Assembly (NCBI GenBank): GCA_007134725.1
Contig: SLKF01000007.1
Span: 1-6,557, forward strand
Reading direction: 5' to 3'
DNA from: Clostridiales bacterium
GTDB lineage: Bacteria; Bacillota; Clostridia; Peptostreptococcales; T1SED10-28
DNA length: 6,557 bases
A program made the position numbers and the translations under genes. The number at the start of each line of letters is the position of its first letter. Within the stretch, counting starts at the first letter, position 1. The notes below the pieces were generated by a model. The model saw only the letters and a program-made list of their open reading frames with translations, did no database searches and was not told the DNA's origin. Positions 1-6,557 of this stretch are shown piece by piece.

Positions 1-287
1 TCAAACCGGGAAAAACAATTTGTAAAAACACGGTAAACTCTATGCAGTCCGGGATTATCTATGGATACGTGGGCCTTGTAGAACAAATCGTAAAGAAAAT
101 GAAGCGGGAGTTTAAGAGTAACGGAGTGAAGGTAATTGCGACCGGCGGTCTGGCTACATTGATTGAAAGTGAAACCGACTGCATCGATAAAATTGATAAG
201 TTCTTAACCTTAGATGGCCTGGAAATCATTTTTGAGCGTAATGAAGAAGAAAGACATAAACGAATGCAGAATAAAAAAGCCAGGTGA
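1..287 (+). CDS. coaX: Type III pantothenate kinase, C-terminal part (5' end outside window)
   Basis: CoaX phosphorylates pantothenate with ATP, the first step of coenzyme A synthesis, in the cytoplasm. The frame is open from base 3, so about 94 C-terminal residues are present. Roughly 160 residues, including the N-terminal phosphate-binding motif (DxGNT), would lie upstream if the protein has the usual length of about 255. The visible part carries hallmark family motifs: NTVNSMQSG followed by a glycine-rich helix start ([10 protein letters not shown]), then VIATGGLA, and near the end [13 protein letters not shown]. An internal ATG at 42 lies inside the conserved NTVNSMQSG block, so it is not the start. 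The tail is rich in Lys, Arg and Glu. The TGA stop sits inside the stem of the downstream terminator. The family assignment is firm; only the fragment can be judged. Confidence 0.93.
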   Translation, partial: KPGKTICKNTVNSMQSGIIYGYVGLVEQIVKKMKREFKSNGVKVIATGGLATLIESETDCIDKIDKFLTLDGLEIIFERNEEERHKRMQNKKAR

Positions 288-306
288 TCCTACCTGGCTT
301 TTCTTT
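275..306 (+). terminator. Intrinsic terminator of coaX
   Basis: A perfect 11-bp stem (AAAAGCCAGGT at 275-285 pairing with ACCTGGCTTTT at 292-302) has a 6-nt loop and a T-rich tail (TTTTCTTT). The upstream arm overlaps the last coaX codons, and the TGA stop begins at the last base of that arm. A ribosome terminating there would cover the stem, so termination may depend on ribosome release. The A-tract before the stem would also allow some function on the minus strand, but no minus-strand gene is seen. Confidence 0.9.
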
Positions 307-313
307 AAAATTA

Positions 314-357
314 GCAGCGTTATCAGAGTCAGGAGAGTAAACAGTGTTGCAGCGTTA
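314..357 (+). repeat. Short direct repeat upstream of dusB
   Basis: GCAGCGTTA occurs at 314-322 and again at 349-357, so the copies start 35 nt apart. TTAGCAGC also occurs at 311-318 and 355-362, so the two copies share a wider unit in permuted form. The repeat lies in the 81-bp gap between the coaX terminator and dusB. No convincing -35/-10 pair was found in the gap. The repeat could be a regulator site or chance. Confidence 0.4.
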
Positions 358-387
358 GCAGCATGAGCAGACGAAAGAGGGAGAAAA

Positions 388-1335
388 ATGCTAAAGGATT
401 ATATAAAAGGGAAGGTTCTGATGGCCCCTATGGCGGGGATCTCGGATCGAGCCTTTCGAGAGATCTGTATTGAACAGGGTGCCGACTTCGTTTTCACGGA
501 AATGATTAGTGCCAAAGCACTGACCTATGGGGATCGAAAAACCCAGGCCCTTTTGGAAATGGGAGAGATGGAAAAGCCCTACGGAATCCAAATCTTCGGT
601 TCGGAACCGGAAGTGATTTTTGAAGCTGTTGAGAAGCTAAACCACCGAGATCATTTCCTTCTCGATTTAAATCTTGGGTGCCCGGCACCGAAGGTCGTAA
701 AAAATGGGGATGGATCCGCCTTGATGAAGACCCCTTCCCTAGCGAGAAAAGTCATGGAGGCCGCGGTGAAGGCATCGAGCAAACCGGTTACCGTGAAAAT
801 TCGAAAGGGATGGGATCGGGACCAAATCAATGATCTGGAAATTGCCCAGATAGCCGAAGAAGCGGGAGTTCAGATGCTGACCATTCATGGAAGAACCCGG
901 GAGGAATTTTACTCCGGCACTGCGGATTGGGAAGCCATCCGTCGAGTGAAACGGGGCCTTAGCATCCCGGTGATCGGAAACGGAGATATTTTTACCGGAG
1001 AGGACGCCAAAGGATTGTTTGAAGAAACCGGCGTGGATGCGGTTATGGTAGGACGAGGGGCCCGGGGAAATCCATTTATCTTTCAGGAGATCAAAAGGAC
1101 CTTGGAAGGAAAGGAAAAGCCTTCGGTGAACCTTCCGGAGTTCCAGGAAGTGATCCTTAGACATATTGAAAAAGCCGTGGCCTATAAAGGAGAACACACA
1201 GGGATTAAAGAAATGCGAAAACATCTGGGATGGTATGTTAAGGGCAGACCCCATGGGACGGCCTTAAAACGGGAAATCAACAGCGTCAATACAAAAGCCG
1301 CTTTGGACATACTGGTAAAAACCTATTTTGGTTAA
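388..1335 (+). CDS. dusB: tRNA-dihydrouridine synthase, DusB type
   Basis: This FMN-dependent enzyme uses NADPH to reduce specific uridines in the D-loop of tRNA to dihydrouridine; it is cytoplasmic. The 315 residues match the usual family length. The N-terminal part is an FMN-binding TIM barrel opening with VLMAPMAGISDRAFR (residues 10-24). LNLGCPAPKV holds the presumed catalytic Cys98. VKIRKGWD has Lys137, IHGRTR has His167, and PVIGNGDIF (194-202) and VMVGRGARGNPF (219-230) form the flavin phosphate-binding region. The C-terminal helical tRNA-binding domain includes EMRKHLGWYVKG. The ATG at 388 follows a GAGGGAG ribosome site (377-383). It lies 100 nt after coaX, beyond that gene's terminator, with no recognisable promoter of its own. 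No terminator follows, so read-through into greA is possible. The DusB subgroup is inferred from overall resemblance; substrate position on tRNA is not readable from sequence. Confidence 0.94.
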   Translation: MLKDYIKGKVLMAPMAGISDRAFREICIEQGADFVFTEMISAKALTYGDRKTQALLEMGEMEKPYGIQIFGSEPEVIFEAVEKLNHRDHFLLDLNLGCPAPKVVKNGDGSALMKTPSLARKVMEAAVKASSKPVTVKIRKGWDRDQINDLEIAQIAEEAGVQMLTIHGRTREEFYSGTADWEAIRRVKRGLSIPVIGNGDIFTGEDAKGLFEETGVDAVMVGRGARGNPFIFQEIKRTLEGKEKPSVNLPEFQEVILRHIEKAVAYKGEHTGIKEMRKHLGWYVKGRPHGTALKREINSVNTKAALDILVKTYFG

Positions 1336-1349
1336 ATAGTGAGAAATGC

Positions 1350-1378
1350 TTGACAATTTAACCGGGCTATCTTATAAT
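1350..1378 (+). promoter_or_regulatory. Consensus vegetative (sigma-A) promoter for greA-lysS
   Basis: TTGACA at 1350-1355 and TATAAT at 1373-1378 are both exact consensus hexamers with the optimal 17-nt spacing. Transcription should start near 1385, giving a greA leader of about 105 nt. This is the strongest promoter in the window. It starts 15 bp after the dusB stop codon, so it separates greA-lysS from dusB at the transcriptional level. Confidence 0.9.
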
Positions 1379-1390
1379 AGCCTCAATGTA

Positions 1391-1452
1391 TGACACTTCT
1401 TTGTCAGAGCACTGAGTTAATCAGTGCTTATTTCTAATAGAAAAAAAGAAGT
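1391..1452 (+). promoter_or_regulatory. Structured greA leader: two hairpins with an alternative pairing
   Basis: Hairpin 1 pairs TGACA (1391-1395) with TGTCA (1402-1406) around the loop CTTCTT. Hairpin 2 pairs AGCACTGA (1408-1415) with TCAGTGCT (1421-1428) around GTTAA and is followed by a modest T-rich run (TTATTTCT). ACTTCTTT (1395-1402), which includes the hairpin 1 loop, is fully complementary to AAAGAAGT (1445-1452), so hairpin 1 and this long-range helix exclude each other. The same loop can pair with the greA ribosome site AAGGAG (1477-1482) with one G-U pair. Hairpin 2 could act as a weak terminator or attenuator. The pairings are visible; any regulatory role is inference. Stems are short and purine/pyrimidine runs make chance pairing plausible. 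Confidence 0.4.
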
Positions 1453-1491
1453 TGTTACAATACGTCAATTTAATTTAAGGAGAGAGAGATT

Positions 1492-1977
1492 ATGATGACC
1501 GAGGAAATTGTACTTACCGTCAAGGGGAGAAAAAAAATTGAAGATGAGCTGGAACACTTAAAGGTGGTCCGTCGACAAGAAGTGGCAGGAAGAATTAAGC
1601 AGGCCATCGATTTCGGAGATATTAGTGAAAACTCCGAGTATGATGAGGCGAAAAATGAACAGGCACAAGTAGAAGAGCGAATAGCAAAACTATCCAATAT
1701 TTTGAAAAATGCTAAAATTGTGGATGAGAATGATATCAACTTAGACTATGTGAGTGTTGGAACCGTAGCTACGGTAAAAGATTTAGAGGACGGAGAGGTA
1801 CTCGATTACATAATTGTCGGTTCCTCGGAAGCAGATCCTTATGAGTTGAGAATTTCCAATGCCTCACCAATCGGAAAGGCACTCTTAAATCAACAAATTG
1901 GTGACGTAGTAGAGGTGAAAATTCCCGATGGGATTAGTCGTTATGAAGTTTTAGATATTAAAAAATCAGACGGCTAA
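1492..1977 (+). CDS. greA: Transcription elongation factor GreA
   Basis: GreA inserts into the secondary channel of RNA polymerase and stimulates cleavage of backtracked RNA, rescuing stalled complexes. The 161 residues fit the family (about 158). Residues 9-80 form the antiparallel coiled-coil domain. Its tip carries DFGDISENSEYDEAK (40-54), where Asp43 and Glu46 correspond to the acidic pair that helps hold the catalytic magnesium. Residues from about 85 to 158 are the FKBP-like C-terminal domain, with SPIGKALLNQQIGDVVEV the typical GreA signature. Two consecutive ATG codons (1492 and 1495) follow an AAGGAG site at 1477-1482; the first is chosen, but the second would differ by only one residue. 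Tandem stops TAA TAA end the gene. lysS follows 42 nt later with no terminator between, so the two are cotranscribed from the promoter at 1350. Confidence 0.97.
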   Translation: MMTEEIVLTVKGRKKIEDELEHLKVVRRQEVAGRIKQAIDFGDISENSEYDEAKNEQAQVEERIAKLSNILKNAKIVDENDINLDYVSVGTVATVKDLEDGEVLDYIIVGSSEADPYELRISNASPIGKALLNQQIGDVVEVKIPDGISRYEVLDIKKSDG

Positions 1978-2001
1978 TAACCAAAAGCAATGTAGCAGTA
2001 A

Positions 2002-3495
<1,494 letters not shown>

Positions 3496-3546
3496 TTGGG
3501 AACTGAAAAATAAAAACACCCTGTCTTAGGGTTGATAATTGATTAG

Positions 3547-3572
3547 AAAAAGACCCCCTTGGGGTCTTTTTT
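3547..3572 (+). terminator. Intrinsic terminator of the greA-lysS unit
   Basis: AAAAAGACCCC (3547-3557) pairs perfectly with GGGGTCTTTTT (3561-3571) around a 3-nt loop, with a T-run continuing to 3572. It lies about 50 nt after the lysS stop codon. A smaller hairpin (ACCCT 3518-3522 with AGGGT 3528-3532) precedes it but lacks a T-run. Confidence 0.93.
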
Positions 3573-3611
3573 ACTAGTAAAAGAAACTGGGGAAATGCGA
3601 AGAAAAAACCA

Positions 3612-3641
3612 TTGAGGGGACTTGAAATCTTGTGGTATAAT
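3612..3641 (+). promoter_or_regulatory. Promoter of the DUF4015 lipoprotein gene
   Basis: TATAAT at 3636-3641 is preceded by TGG, giving an extended -10 element. TTGAGG at 3612-3617 with an 18-nt spacer is a plausible -35. Transcription would begin near 3648, about 43 nt before the TTG start at 3691. This position excludes translation starts upstream of about 3648 on this transcript. Confidence 0.75.
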
Positions 3642-3675
3642 AGGAAAGACTGATTTATGGATGGTGTGTTCAAAT

Positions 3676-3683
3676 AAGGGGGA
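3676..3683 (+). promoter_or_regulatory. Ribosome binding site fixing a TTG start at 3691
   Basis: AAGGGGGA is followed 7 nt later by TTG at 3691. The in-frame alternatives have weaker support. TTG 3622 lies inside the promoter, ATG 3661 has only GAAAG upstream at poor strength, and ATG 3724 has a weak site and would shorten the basic n-region of the signal peptide. Confidence 0.75.
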
Positions 3684-3690
3684 AAGTATA

Positions 3691-4950
3691 TTGGGAAAAG
3701 AGCAGAGGAAATTTAGTGCAGGAATGAAAATTTTGCTGATCGCAGGGATGATTCTGAGTATTGGGTTGGTAGGTTGTGGAGACGACGACCAAGACTTCAC
3801 GGTAGAAGAGGTGGAAGTGGAAGTGGATCCTTGGGAGAATATGGATCCCAAAGAAACCTCCCGTTTTGATGGAGAAATTGTCAAACAACCGGATGTCAGT
3901 TGGGAACCTTACCGAGTGGACCGGGATGTACGGGCAGTCTACTTCACGGAGTATACCCTATCCAGAGGGGAAGAATATTTTCAAAGTCTTATTGAAAAAA
4001 CCAATAATTCTATTGTCAACTCCTGGGTGATCAATATTAAAAATGATAACGCAAATGTGGTTTACCTCTCGGAGGTTCCCTTGGTTAAAGAAGTGGGAGC
4101 GGATATGAATATCATGCGGGATGTCGGTCATGTGATGAATGTACTTCGGGAAAATGATATTTACCCCATCGGCCGGATTGTGGCTTTTAAGGATCGGATC
4201 GCAGCCACGGAACGACCGGACTTAGCCATAAAAGATACCAGCGGAAACGTCTGGCGTGATAATAAAGGAGACGCTTGGTTAAATCCTTACAATCCCGAAG
4301 CCTGGGATTACTTAGTGGATATCGCCAAAGAAGCAGCCATGCATGGGTACAAGGACATTCAATTTGACTATGTTCGTTTTCCCACCGACGGAAGAACCAC
4401 GGAAATTGATTATGAAGGAAAAGATGAAGAGATGCTAAAATCAGAAGCCATTGCAGCCTTCTTAAACTATGCAAGGGATGAGTTAAAACCCTATGGGGTT
4501 TTTGTCACCGCAGACATTTTCGGATGGGCCTTGGTGGAAACCGGAGACGCCAGTGTGGGACATCACTTGGAAACCATTGTTCCCGCTACGGATGTGATTT
4601 TACCCATGGTCTACCCATCCCATTACGGACCGGGAATTTTCGGTTTTGCAAAGCCGGATCTTCATCCCTATGAAATGGTGTATCAATCCATTGAACGGGC
4701 CCAGGAACGAATGTCCGCCATGGATCATGACGGCCAGTTGGCAAGAATTCGTCCCTGGCTTCAGGATTTTTCCGCCAGTTATTTGGGCGCGGGAAATTGG
4801 ATGACTTACGGACCCGATGAGGTTCTAACCCAGATTCAGGCAAGCTATGATGCGGGAGTGGAAGAGTGGGTACTGTGGAACTCTTCCAATAATTATACCT
4901 GGGAAGCCTTAGAGGATGTTGAAGTGGAAGATTTTACCGATGATGATTAA
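3691..4950 (+). CDS. Predicted lipoprotein with putative glycoside hydrolase domain (DUF4015 type)
   Basis: With the TTG start the protein has 419 residues. It begins with a basic n-region (KEQRK), a hydrophobic stretch (about 12-26) and the lipobox LVGC with Cys29, so it should be exported and lipid-anchored on the outer face of the membrane. A short acidic linker follows (about 30-55, including DDD and repeated VE). The main domain (about 80-405) resembles the DUF4015 putative glycosyl hydrolase family, a TIM-barrel group. Landmarks are VRAVYFTEYTLS, IQFDYVRFP (223-231, with Asp226 a catalytic candidate), VTADIFGW (272-279), MVYPSHYGPG (306-315) and EEWVLWNSSNNYTW. The substrate is unknown; a cell-wall or surface polysaccharide is a guess. 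The C-terminus is also very acidic (ending DFTDDD). The gene stands alone between its own promoter and terminator, so neighbours give no functional hint. The family call rests on recalled motifs, not a search. Confidence 0.82.
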   Translation: MGKEQRKFSAGMKILLIAGMILSIGLVGCGDDDQDFTVEEVEVEVDPWENMDPKETSRFDGEIVKQPDVSWEPYRVDRDVRAVYFTEYTLSRGEEYFQSLIEKTNNSIVNSWVINIKNDNANVVYLSEVPLVKEVGADMNIMRDVGHVMNVLRENDIYPIGRIVAFKDRIAATERPDLAIKDTSGNVWRDNKGDAWLNPYNPEAWDYLVDIAKEAAMHGYKDIQFDYVRFPTDGRTTEIDYEGKDEEMLKSEAIAAFLNYARDELKPYGVFVTADIFGWALVETGDASVGHHLETIVPATDVILPMVYPSHYGPGIFGFAKPDLHPYEMVYQSIERAQERMSAMDHDGQLARIRPWLQDFSASYLGAGNWMTYGPDEVLTQIQASYDAGVEEWVLWNSSNNYTWEALEDVEVEDFTDDD

Positions 4951-4958
4951 ATAAACCC

Positions 4959-4997
4959 AAAAGTCTTTTGAAGAAGAATCTTCAAAAGGCTTTTTTT
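4959..4997 (+). terminator. Intrinsic terminator of the DUF4015 lipoprotein gene
   Basis: A 16-bp stem (4959-4974 with 4979-4994, one G-U pair at 4964/4989) closes on the 4-nt loop AGAA and runs into seven T residues (4991-4997). The A-tract on the left arm makes it potentially active in both directions. It begins 9 nt after the stop codon. Confidence 0.93.
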
Positions 4998-5031
4998 ATG
5001 GGGAATCCTTACAGCGGATAAAGCCTAAATA

Positions 5032-5051
5032 TGGTATAATATTCGAAATAT
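5032..5051 (+). promoter_or_regulatory. Probable extended -10 promoter of yqeC with overlapping dyad
   Basis: TGGTATAAT at 5032-5040 is an extended -10 element identical to the one upstream of the lipoprotein gene. No good -35 hexamer lies 16-18 nt upstream, which is tolerable for extended -10 promoters. A small dyad, ATATT (5039-5043) and AATAT (5047-5051) around CGA, overlaps its downstream edge and could be an operator or chance in AT-rich DNA. The expected start is near 5047, giving a leader of about 50 nt before ATG 5099. Confidence 0.6.
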
Positions 5052-5086
5052 CCCTACATAAATTTGCAGAAAATCCACGGGAAGCT

Positions 5087-5092
5087 AGGAGG
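5087..5092 (+). promoter_or_regulatory. Ribosome binding site deciding the yqeC start
   Basis: AGGAGG abuts ATG 5093 with no spacing, which would block its use, but lies 6 nt before the in-frame ATG 5099. A second site, AAGGAG at 5111-5116, lies only 3 nt before ATG 5120, making that start less likely though not excluded. Confidence 0.65.
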
Positions 5093-5098
5093 ATGAAG

Positions 5099-5872
5099 AT
5101 GATCTTATTAAAGGAGATAATGAATCCTTTGAAACTTAAGAATTCCAAAGAGCTGGTCACCATCGTGGGTGCCGGAGGGAAGACCACCGCTATGTTCAGT
5201 CTTGCAAAAGAGTTAAAAAGTTTAGGGAAAAGGGTATTGGTAACCACCACCACGGCCATATATAAGCCGCCGGCAACAGACTACGACCGACTCTATGTAG
5301 GAGAGAAACCGGGCATTCCAAAGGATAAAGGGAAAAATGACGTCCCAGAGCATTCCGGGGAGATTGTGGTCTGGGGCAGGGAAACCGATAAGCAGGGGAA
5401 AATCCGAGGGGTTGCACCGGAAGAGATCGATGAAATATGGAAAGAACAATATTTCTCCTGGATTTTAGTGGAGGGGGACGGGGCCAAGGGCAAAAGCATT
5501 AAAGCGCCCAGGGATAAGGAACCGGTGATTCCATCGAAGACCACGCTGTTAATCGGCGTAATCGGAATGCAAGTTTTAGGCAAGCCCATCGAAGAAAGCC
5601 GTGTCCACCGAGTGGAATATTTTACAGAAATAACCGGAAGGAAAAAAGACGATCTAATCGATGAATCGGTTTTACAAAGGCTGATTCTTCACGAAAAGGG
5701 GCTTTTTAAGGAAACCCCCCCGGGGGCAAAAAAGGTTTTATTGTTGAATCAATGTGAGGATACAGAAATCAGAAACCGGGCAATAAGCCTTGCCAAGAGT
5801 CTTTCCCTATCCTATCTGGTAACCAGTCTTCAAAAACAAAAAGTGTATGATGCAAAAGGAATAATAGATTAA
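5099..5872 (+). CDS. yqeC: Selenium-dependent molybdenum hydroxylase accessory protein YqeC
   Basis: From ATG 5099 the protein has 257 residues, normal for the family. It is a cytoplasmic P-loop protein: VGAGGKTT (about 23-30) is the Walker A motif, and RVLVTTTTAIY (45-55) is the second strand region. LVEGDGAKGKSIKAP (123-137), followed by EPVIP, is the YqeC signature. VIGMQVLGKPIEESRVHR follows. LLLNQCED (about 214-221) sits where P-loop GTPases carry NKxD, with Gln in place of Lys. The biochemical activity is not established. Published comparative genomics links the family to SelD, YqeB and selenium-dependent molybdenum hydroxylases. The MocA-like gene next door (52 nt, no terminator between) supports this. 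ATG 5093 is poorly spaced from the ribosome site and ATG 5120 is a credible alternative. Whether the host uses selenium cannot be judged from this window. Confidence 0.87.
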   Translation: MILLKEIMNPLKLKNSKELVTIVGAGGKTTAMFSLAKELKSLGKRVLVTTTTAIYKPPATDYDRLYVGEKPGIPKDKGKNDVPEHSGEIVVWGRETDKQGKIRGVAPEEIDEIWKEQYFSWILVEGDGAKGKSIKAPRDKEPVIPSKTTLLIGVIGMQVLGKPIEESRVHRVEYFTEITGRKKDDLIDESVLQRLILHEKGLFKETPPGAKKVLLLNQCEDTEIRNRAISLAKSLSLSYLVTSLQKQKVYDAKGIID

Positions 5873-5910
5873 ACTCCAATCCTAGGGGTATCGATGAATG
5901 AATGATGTGA

Positions 5911-5919
5911 AAGGAGGGG
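5911..5919 (+). promoter_or_regulatory. Ribosome binding site deciding the mocA-like start
   Basis: AAGGAGGGG lies 5 nt before ATG 5925. The upstream in-frame ATG 5898 has no ribosome site and would place this motif inside the coding region. ATG 5925 also puts the nucleotide-binding motif at residues 4-16, as in the family. Confidence 0.85.
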
Positions 5920-5924
5920 AAGAT

Positions 5925-6554
5925 ATGATTACCGGTATTGTTATGGCTGCAGGGCTTTCCCGCAGAATGGGTGTTAATAAACTGTTACTATGTATTGATA
6001 ATATCCCATTGATCAAACGAACCCTAAAGACCATTGAAAAATCCAAACTTCAACAATTGATCGTAGTATATAGCGACCCAAATGTGTTGGAAGTAATTAA
6101 AGAGTATGAAAAAGAAGGATTCGGAAGGAACATTTCCAAGAAGAGTATTAAATTGGTATACAATCAACATCCTGAGCGGGGACAAAGTGAATCGGTGAAA
6201 TTGGGAATGTACGAAAGTGATTCAAACGCCCAAGGATATATGTTCTTTGTAGCGGATCAGCCCTTCTTAGATTACAAAGTGATCAATCAGATAGTAGATA
6301 CCTTTACAGAAAATCCCGGGCAGATTGTTGTCCCGACCTACAATGCCGACCGGGGGATGCCCATTATATTTCCGGGGAAATACCGCTTGGACCTGCTGGG
6401 AGTTTCCGGAGATAAAGGGGGCCGAAGCATCATCGATGAGAATCAGAAGCAAACTATTTTTTTGCCGATCAAGGATCCTAAGGTAGGGGAAGATATGGAT
6501 ACCATGGAAGATTATGAAAAGGTCTGTCAAATTGATTTGCAGAGGCGAAGCTAG
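5925..6554 (+). CDS. mocA: MocA-like molybdenum cofactor nucleotidyltransferase
   Basis: MocA-type enzymes transfer CMP from CTP to Mo-molybdopterin, forming the dinucleotide cofactor of xanthine dehydrogenase-family enzymes. The 209 residues are a full-length single-domain protein with a Rossmann-like nucleotidyltransferase fold. MITGIVMAAGLSRRMG starts the protein; its AAGxSxRMG pattern is closer to MocA than to the LAGGxxxRMGG of the GTP-using MobA. Lys19 follows, in the position of the conserved family lysine. RGQSESVKLGM (about 86-96) and VADQPFL (about 109-115) are the further signature blocks, the Asp of the latter a likely metal ligand. GMPIIF and GDKGGRSII lie toward the C-terminus. 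CTP specificity is inferred from these motifs only; some close relatives are annotated just as MobA-like or YgfJ. Position directly after yqeC supports a role in molybdenum hydroxylase maturation. Only 3 bases follow the stop, so further operon members cannot be seen. Confidence 0.82.
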   Translation: MITGIVMAAGLSRRMGVNKLLLCIDNIPLIKRTLKTIEKSKLQQLIVVYSDPNVLEVIKEYEKEGFGRNISKKSIKLVYNQHPERGQSESVKLGMYESDSNAQGYMFFVADQPFLDYKVINQIVDTFTENPGQIVVPTYNADRGMPIIFPGKYRLDLLGVSGDKGGRSIIDENQKQTIFLPIKDPKVGEDMDTMEDYEKVCQIDLQRRS

Positions 6555-6557
6555 GAA

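Noticed and set aside
739..1254. 171-codon open frame on the minus strand inside dusB
   Set aside because: It lies wholly within the strongly conserved dusB gene, has no ribosome site or recognisable motif, and is explained as a shadow frame.
1388..1396. ATGACA at 1390-1395 as a second -35 element in the greA leader
   Set aside because: No matching -10 about 17 nt downstream; the TGACA is better explained as a hairpin arm.
3518..3532. Small hairpin ACCCT/AGGGT after lysS as a separate terminator
   Set aside because: Only 5 bp and no T-run follows; the hairpin at 3547-3572 is the convincing terminator.
5881..5886. CCTAGG palindrome between yqeC and the mocA-like gene
   Set aside because: A 6-bp palindrome is expected by chance and there is no stem extension or T-run, so it is not a terminator or operator call.
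5898..5924. Longer mocA-like protein starting at ATG 5898
   Set aside because: No ribosome site precedes it, and the strong AAGGAGGGG lies within the extension, pointing to ATG 5925.

Overview
The window looks like a chromosomal segment of a low-to-moderate GC Firmicute, most likely a member of the Clostridia. The grounds are the gene order coaX-dusB-greA-lysS, consensus vegetative promoters, strong purine-rich ribosome binding sites, one TTG start and U-tailed intrinsic terminators. All genes read on the + strand. No rRNA, tRNA, CRISPR array, insertion sequence or phage gene was seen. The species cannot be named from this sequence.

Positions 1-1335 hold the 3' end of coaX (type III pantothenate kinase), closed by a strong terminator that contains its stop codon, and then dusB (tRNA-dihydrouridine synthase). 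Positions 1350-3572 form a clear transcription unit: a consensus promoter, a leader of roughly 105 nt with small hairpins, greA (transcript cleavage factor), lysS (class II lysyl-tRNA synthetase) and a terminator. dusB has no terminator of its own, so its transcripts may run into greA. This half is housekeeping: CoA synthesis, tRNA modification, transcription fidelity and tRNA charging.

Positions 3612-4997 form a single-gene unit with its own promoter and terminator. It encodes a predicted lipoprotein with a putative glycoside-hydrolase domain of the DUF4015 type, whose substrate is unknown. The natural start is judged to be the TTG at 3691, which places a signal peptide and lipobox at the N-terminus.

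Positions 5032-6554 carry yqeC and a mocA-like nucleotidyltransferase, 52 nt apart and probably cotranscribed. YqeC is associated in the literature with selenium-dependent molybdenum hydroxylases, and MocA-type enzymes attach CMP to molybdopterin. The pair therefore suggests that the organism matures a molybdenum hydroxylase (xanthine dehydrogenase or purine hydroxylase type), possibly with a labile selenium. The other expected genes (selD, yqeB, hydroxylase subunits) are not in the window; the sequence ends 3 bases after the mocA-like stop codon.

No wholly new system is evident. The least explained items are the structured greA leader, the orphan DUF4015 lipoprotein with mirrored acidic ends, and the selenium/molybdenum accessory pair at the right edge.
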